This document shows positions 60,404 to 64,000 of a stretch of 64,000 bases of DNA, piece by piece; the first letter of the stretch is position 1; every line of letters begins with the position of its first letter. A program made the translations under genes and the position numbers. The DNA is from Dehalococcoidia bacterium (lineage in GTDB: Bacteria; Chloroflexota; Dehalococcoidia; Bin125). The notes under the pieces are model-generated. The model was not told the origin of the DNA. It made no database searches and saw only the letters and a program-made list of their open reading frames with translations. The stretch spans positions 62,001 to 126,000 of the forward strand of contig JAJDTU010000011.1 in NCBI GenBank assembly GCA_022826965.1. The letters are read 5' to 3'.

Positions 60404-60721
60404 ATGCCGCTCGATCACCGCGGCCTCTGGTCGCCCGCCGACTTCTCCCAGCTGCGATCCCGCACCTTTGCGACCCCGCGGCTGGGCTGCGGCCTCCGCG
60501 CCCGACGCGCGTACCTGCGCGAGCCGAAGCGCGACCAACACGGGCGCGAATACGTCGGCCGAAACCATGCGCTCCTGGGCCACGGCTTCCACGACGTCCG
60601 CGAGGCGGAACGGCTGCTGCTCGACGCCGCCGCCGAACAAGGGCTCGGCCACGACTCGATTGAGATCGAAGGCCGGCCCTGGCTCGAAACCGATATCAAC
60701 GCCGGCCTCGGGCCGAGTTGA
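60404..60721 (+). CDS. Small phage-cluster protein, unknown
   Basis: 105 aa; starts 2 bases after the capsid stop. Basic: repeated R-x-x-R, Y-L-R-E-P-K-R-D-Q-H-G-R-E-Y and later acidic L-L-L-D-A-A-A-E. Position suggests a head or connector accessory protein. No family recognised. Confidence 0.5.
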   Translation: MPLDHRGLWSPADFSQLRSRTFATPRLGCGLRARRAYLREPKRDQHGREYVGRNHALLGHGFHDVREAERLLLDAAAEQGLGHDSIEIEGRPWLETDINAGLGPS

Positions 60722-60756
60722 CAGCAACAAACACACAGCAGAAACGGAGCAATCGA

Positions 60757-61116
60757 ATGACCACCAGGAACGAATCGGCCACCCAGCAGACGCAGCAGAC
60801 GCAGCGCCTGGTGCACCCCGGCGAACGGGCTGTCCTGCTCAGCCACGGCGAGTATCGCGAAGCTCGTGCGAACGGCCGCGGTCTCGACGACTACGACATC
60901 CTCATGCGCCAGCCGGACGACATCGGAACTGAAGGAGAGTCGACCTCGGAGGACGACTTCTGGCTGCCGGTCCCCGCGAACAAGTATCTCAAACATCGCG
61001 CCATCGGCTGGCGCGAGGCGGAGACGCCGTACGAACTGCCCGAACAGTGGTTCGAGCAGGCGATCGAGCGCGGAGCCTTCCCCGCGGAACAGGCCGAGAT
61101 CGAAGGAGGCGAGTAG
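60757..61116 (+). CDS. Small phage-cluster protein, unknown
   Basis: 119 aa; the ATG at 60757 has GGAG upstream. Thr/Gln repeats at the N-terminus (T-Q-Q-T-Q-Q-T-Q), then L-L-S-H-G-E-Y and D-D-F-W-L-P-V-P, acidic C-terminus. Perhaps head-to-tail joining; not provable. The next gene begins two bases after its stop. Confidence 0.5.
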   Translation: MTTRNESATQQTQQTQRLVHPGERAVLLSHGEYREARANGRGLDDYDILMRQPDDIGTEGESTSEDDFWLPVPANKYLKHRAIGWREAETPYELPEQWFEQAIERGAFPAEQAEIEGGE

Positions 61117-61118
61117 CA

Positions 61119-61331
61119 ATGTCACGACCGAGCTTCACGGACCGGCGGCCGCGGCCGCCGGATCCGGGAGCCGGCCAGGCCGACGCGCTGTGGCAGTACC
61201 TCAGGCGGATCGAACACGGGCTTGACCAGATCGATGCCCGGATCGATCGCCTGTACATCGCCCTCGGTGGGGGAACGGTGCTGCTCGCCGCGATCGGCCT
61301 CGGCTCGGCATTCATTGTGCGTGGCGGCTGA
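61119..61331 (+). CDS. Small protein with C-terminal helix, possible holin accessory
   Basis: 70 aa. Pro/Arg-rich start, a helix I-E-H-G-L-D-Q-I-D-A-R-I-D-R-L and a hydrophobic helix (about 47-66). Same design as XhlA-type haemolysin/holin accessory proteins and the proteins at 44425 and 52882. It sits before the amidase in the phage-derived cluster. Confidence 0.5.
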   Translation: MSRPSFTDRRPRPPDPGAGQADALWQYLRRIEHGLDQIDARIDRLYIALGGGTVLLAAIGLGSAFIVRGG

Positions 61332-61391
61332 GTCGTCGCGTCCGTCCTCGTCTGCGAGCGGGGACGGCAACCAACGAACGGAGAAACAGAG

Positions 61392-61640
61392 ATGGAACGA
61401 AGATCAGAGCTGTTGACAGCGCCGAAATCCGGAGACGCACCCGCGCCGGAGCCGCTCTGGCTGCCCAGGGGCAGTGTCCGCGCCATCATCGCGCTCGGCG
61501 TGATTGGCGTCTGGGCCGCCCTCGAGATCGGCGTGGTGGACGTCGCAGCGTCGGACGCGGTGCGTTCGATTGCCGTGGCGGTCGCGGCCGGCTACGGCGT
61601 GCTGCGCAGCCGCGAGCAGCAGAGTGGAGGGTCGGAATGA
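61392..61640 (+). CDS. Small membrane protein, possible holin
   Basis: 82 aa; begins W-L-P-R-G-S-V-R-A-I-I-A-L after a polar start, then two hydrophobic segments, ends polar. It overlaps the amidase start by four bases (ATGA). Phage lysis cassettes often pair a small membrane protein with an amidase; this is the basis for the call. Confidence 0.5.
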   Translation: MERRSELLTAPKSGDAPAPEPLWLPRGSVRAIIALGVIGVWAALEIGVVDVAASDAVRSIAVAVAAGYGVLRSREQQSGGSE

Positions 61641-62344
61641 CGACCGCTCCGCTCGCGGCTGCACCGGATTTGGTGCGGATGTCGGGCTTGCCGCCCGGCG
61701 CGCGCACAATCTGGCGGCCGGCCCATCCCTCGAACTACTACCCCGCCGCTTCGCGCCCCTATTCCGGCGCCGAGCGGCGCTTCGTCGCAATCTGCTACCA
61801 CACGCCCGAGGAACCGTGGGACGACAACGAGGTTACGCCGGCCTGGTTCGAGGATCCTCGAGCCAACGCCAGCACGCACTACTACGCCGACTCCGATGGC
61901 GACCTCTACCAGATGGTCCGCGATCAGGACTTCGCCTGGGCTCAGGGCGTCCGGCGCAAGGACTTGATCCTGCCGCGCCCGAGCTGGTGGCGGGACGAAT
62001 ACGTCAGCTACAACACCTGCATGATCTCGATCGAGATCGAGGGCTACGCCCGAGAGATTGGCGAGACATTCAAGCCCGGTAGCAGACAGTTCGAAACCGT
62101 CGCCGCATGGTCCGCCTACATCTGCGACAAGTACGCGATCCCCATCGATCGAGCCCACCACCTCGGCCACAGCGAGCTGACCAGGCAGAAGTCAGACCCC
62201 GGCCGCGACTTCCCCTGGGAAGCGCTGCTGGAGCGCGTGCGCGAGTTGGCGTCAAACGACGTCGAGTCCCGTATGGCGCGGCTCGAATGTCGAATCATCC
62301 ACCTCGAGTCGCACACCCATGGAGAACCGGTCGGCCTCGGATGA
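61637..62344 (+). CDS. N-acetylmuramoyl-L-alanine amidase (phage endolysin type)
   Basis: 235 aa. Amidase_2/PGRP fold: zinc ligands in I-C-Y-H-T-P, substrate loop S-I-E-I-E-G-Y, and H-H-L-G-H-S-E-L with D-P-G-R-D-F-P-W as the last ligands. It splits the lactyl-amide bond of peptidoglycan. Without signal peptide, so export would need a holin, as with the preceding gene. End of the phage-derived cluster. Confidence 0.82.
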   Translation: MTTAPLAAAPDLVRMSGLPPGARTIWRPAHPSNYYPAASRPYSGAERRFVAICYHTPEEPWDDNEVTPAWFEDPRANASTHYYADSDGDLYQMVRDQDFAWAQGVRRKDLILPRPSWWRDEYVSYNTCMISIEIEGYAREIGETFKPGSRQFETVAAWSAYICDKYAIPIDRAHHLGHSELTRQKSDPGRDFPWEALLERVRELASNDVESRMARLECRIIHLESHTHGEPVGLG

Positions 62345-62348
62345 GTTT

Positions 62349-62432
62349 CCTTTCTCCCCCCGCGAAGCGGGGGGAGATGCCGCAAGCCTGCCCCGCACTT
62401 GATGCGGGGGCAGAGGGGGGCTCGCCGCCAAG
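62349..62432. repeat. Palindromic repeat after the phage-derived cluster
   Basis: CTCCCCCCGCGAAGCGGGGG then GAGATGCCGC, an extra hairpin GCCTGCCCCGC/GCGGGGGCAG and AGAGGGGGGCTC. Same class as the elements at 35172 and 63880, with an added stem in the middle. Confidence 0.7.
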
Positions 62433-62464
62433 GCAACGTGAGACCCTGAGCCGTCGACCGCAAA

Positions 62465-63844
62465 TCACCGCCGCATCTTCTGCCCCGACATCAACGCCAC
62501 CGGTCGCAACATCGGAGGGGGCGGCATCGTCGGCGGCGAGGCCTCGCCGTTGGACGCAAGTTGCGCGCCTCTGATATCTGTGTCCGGCGTCAGCCGGATC
62601 TGCGGCAGCGCCGCCTCGTGCTTGCGAATCGTCAGCCAGCCCAGCACGCCGACTCCAACCACCACAAAGGTCAGCAGCGCGACCCCGGCCAGCACCTCGC
62701 GCTCGCCGAGCATGTCAGCGACCACGCCCGCCGGCCCGCCGCCCACCGACGAGATGCCATAGGCCATCATCGTGAAGGCCGTCACCCGACCGAGGTAGGC
62801 GGATTCGGTCGTCATCACGATCTTGGCCTGCAACAGCAGCGTCGGACCCTGCAGTCCGGGGCCGAGCAGCACCATCGAGGCGACCGCCGCGCCGTAGCTC
62901 TGCGATTGCGACATGATCAGGTATCCGAGCCCCATCACCGCCATCAGCACGAAGATCAACGGCCAGGACCAGCGCGAAGTCGCCAGGCCGGCGATCGCAA
63001 TCGCGACCACGGCGCTGGCCACGCCGAACACCGTCATCATCAACCCCATGTCGGTCGAGGCGCGGTCCAGATGCTGTTCCAGCAGCGCCGGGGTCAGCAC
63101 GCGGAACATGAAGCCGATCACCACTGTCGCCATGAACAGCAACAACATCAGGCGCAGCGGCGGCCGCTGCGTGACGTAGCGCACCCCGTCGATCAGGTCC
63201 GACATCGGGCCGCGGCGCTCGTTCTGCTGGGGCTTGCCCGTGTTGGGCATCACCACCATCGAGAGCACGCCGATCGAGACCAGCACGCCCATCACCACGT
63301 AGGTGCCGCCGCCGCCGGCCGCGGACTCCAGCAGTAGCGCCGCAATCATCGGCGCGACCGGTTGTCCCCAGCTATGGGCAAGCTGGTTCAGCGAGACCGC
63401 GTTGCCGATCAGCCGGGGCCCGACGATGTCGGCCGTGAAGGCGTTGCGCGCCGGCCCCATGAAGACGAACGTCGCGCCCAGGATCAGCGTCAGGATGAAC
63501 ATCAGGGGCAAGTTGACGAGGTCGAGCAGCAGCAGCACGCCGGTCAGCGCCAGCATCACGGCGCCGGAGCCCTGGCCGAGAATGATCAGGCGCTTACGGT
63601 TGACCCGGTCGGCGATCACGCCACCCCAGGGCGAGCCGATCAGCATCGAGATGCCGGTGCCCATCGAGACCAGGCCGACCGCCGAGTTGGTGCCGCCCAG
63701 GTCGTAGGCCACGACCGACATCGCGACGAACATCATCATGTACGCGAGCATCGCGAAGAGCGTCCCGCCGAACAGGATCCGGAACTGCGGATGCTCGAGG
63801 GCGAGGAACGTGTTCGACTTCCAGCCCGAAATGCTTCGCCTCAT
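62465..63844 (-). CDS. MFS transporter (drug/siderophore-export-like)
   Basis: 459 aa, about 12 hydrophobic segments, with the MFS loop G-G-V-I-A-D-R-V-N-R-K-R between helices 2 and 3. It resembles the EntS/MFS_3 exporters. Its C-terminal tail ends M-L-R-P-V-A-L-M-S-G-Q-K. The 17 codons at the right window edge encode the same tail, so a duplicate copy lies next to it. Substrate unknown. Confidence 0.85.
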   Translation of the reverse strand: MRRSISGWKSNTFLALEHPQFRILFGGTLFAMLAYMMMFVAMSVVAYDLGGTNSAVGLVSMGTGISMLIGSPWGGVIADRVNRKRLIILGQGSGAVMLALTGVLLLLDLVNLPLMFILTLILGATFVFMGPARNAFTADIVGPRLIGNAVSLNQLAHSWGQPVAPMIAALLLESAAGGGGTYVVMGVLVSIGVLSMVVMPNTGKPQQNERRGPMSDLIDGVRYVTQRPPLRLMLLLFMATVVIGFMFRVLTPALLEQHLDRASTDMGLMMTVFGVASAVVAIAIAGLATSRWSWPLIFVLMAVMGLGYLIMSQSQSYGAAVASMVLLGPGLQGPTLLLQAKIVMTTESAYLGRVTAFTMMAYGISSVGGGPAGVVADMLGEREVLAGVALLTFVVVGVGVLGWLTIRKHEAALPQIRLTPDTDIRGAQLASNGEASPPTMPPPPMLRPVALMSGQKMRR

Positions 63845-63879
63845 GCGAAGAGTCTACGGATGAAGCCGCAATATCGCGC

Positions 63880-63938
63880 ATCCCCTCTCCCCCCGCGCTA
63901 GCGGGGGGAGATGCCGAAGGCAGAGGGGGGCTCCCCGC
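63880..63938. repeat. Palindromic repeat between MFS copies
   Basis: CCCTCTCCCCCCGCGCTAGC then GGGGGGAGATGCC and GAAGGCAGAGGGGGGCTCCC; same class as 35172 and 62349. Confidence 0.7.
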
Positions 63939-63949
63939 CGAAGATCCAC

Positions 63950-64000
63950 TTAGCGATCGATCTTCTGCCCCGACATCAGCGCCACCGGACGCAGCATCGG
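63950..64000 (-). CDS. C-terminal end of a second MFS transporter copy (partial)
   Basis: The last 17 codons (stop TAA at 63950-63952) read P-M-L-R-P-V-A-L-M-S-G-Q-K-I-D-R, nearly the tail of the 62465 gene. The rest lies beyond the window. The copies are separated by a palindromic repeat. Confidence 0.7.
   Translation of the reverse strand, partial: PMLRPVALMSGQKIDR

Overview
The window is GC-rich, densely coded bacterial DNA. The mix of genes suggests an aerobic or facultative Chloroflexota lineage, possibly Dehalococcoidia/SAR202-like: several type III (CaiB/BaiF) CoA-transferases, a luciferase-like flavin monooxygenase, a B12-dependent acyl-CoA mutase, a thiolase and a crotonase, many secreted beta-rich proteins, and a GC-rich palindromic repeat scattered between genes. 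The taxonomy is inferred from gene content; no rRNA gene is present. About 60 protein genes (two cut by the window ends), two tRNAs (His-GUG, Arg-UCG), leaderless promoters, terminators and repeats are annotated.

Layout. 1-6.2 kb: cell-surface genes, including two members of a secreted family with a TG-x-GG, membrane helix, Arg tail, a TPP enzyme of the 2-hydroxyacyl-CoA lyase type and a secreted M23 peptidase. 6.4-16 kb: metabolism, with aldo/keto reductase, phosphoesterase, lysine-aminomutase-like radical SAM enzyme, a mutase carrying isobutyryl-CoA-mutase specificity residues, CoA-transferase, thiolase and crotonase. 16-25.5 kb: large secreted proteins, both tRNAs, MgtE, a flavin monooxygenase and two more members of the TG-x-GG family. 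25.7-37.4 kb: ribosomal protein bS21, an OmpR/histidine kinase pair, a nucleoside transporter, a phosphotransfer swivel protein without ATP-grasp domain, a PurM/HypE-like protein and an AAA+/VWA pair. 37.4-45.9 kb: a translationally coupled DUF1538-DUF1538-PII-CBS operon, a lipid kinase, a ferritin-like diiron protein next to a ligand-less paralogue, and recF. 46-62.3 kb: two phage-derived loci (portal side on the minus strand, capsid side on the plus strand) separated by about 11 kb of host-type genes. 62.4-64 kb: an MFS transporter and the end of a second copy of it.

The most striking find is at 48.3-51.0 kb. Three consecutive DsbA-like lipoprotein genes each have an in-frame TGA exactly where the first cysteine of the thioredoxin CxxC motif should be, giving U-G-N-C, U-P-S-C and U-G-G-C. 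In all three, the apical loop of an RNA hairpin begins exactly 26 nt after the TGA. They are best read as a tandem array of exported selenoproteins, each of which would otherwise be annotated as two broken fragments.

Other recurring structure: a tryptophan-rich C-terminal module in four different exported proteins, a palindromic repeat that also sits in frame inside the VWA gene, and promoters whose -10 box lies 6-7 nt before the start codon (leaderless transcripts).
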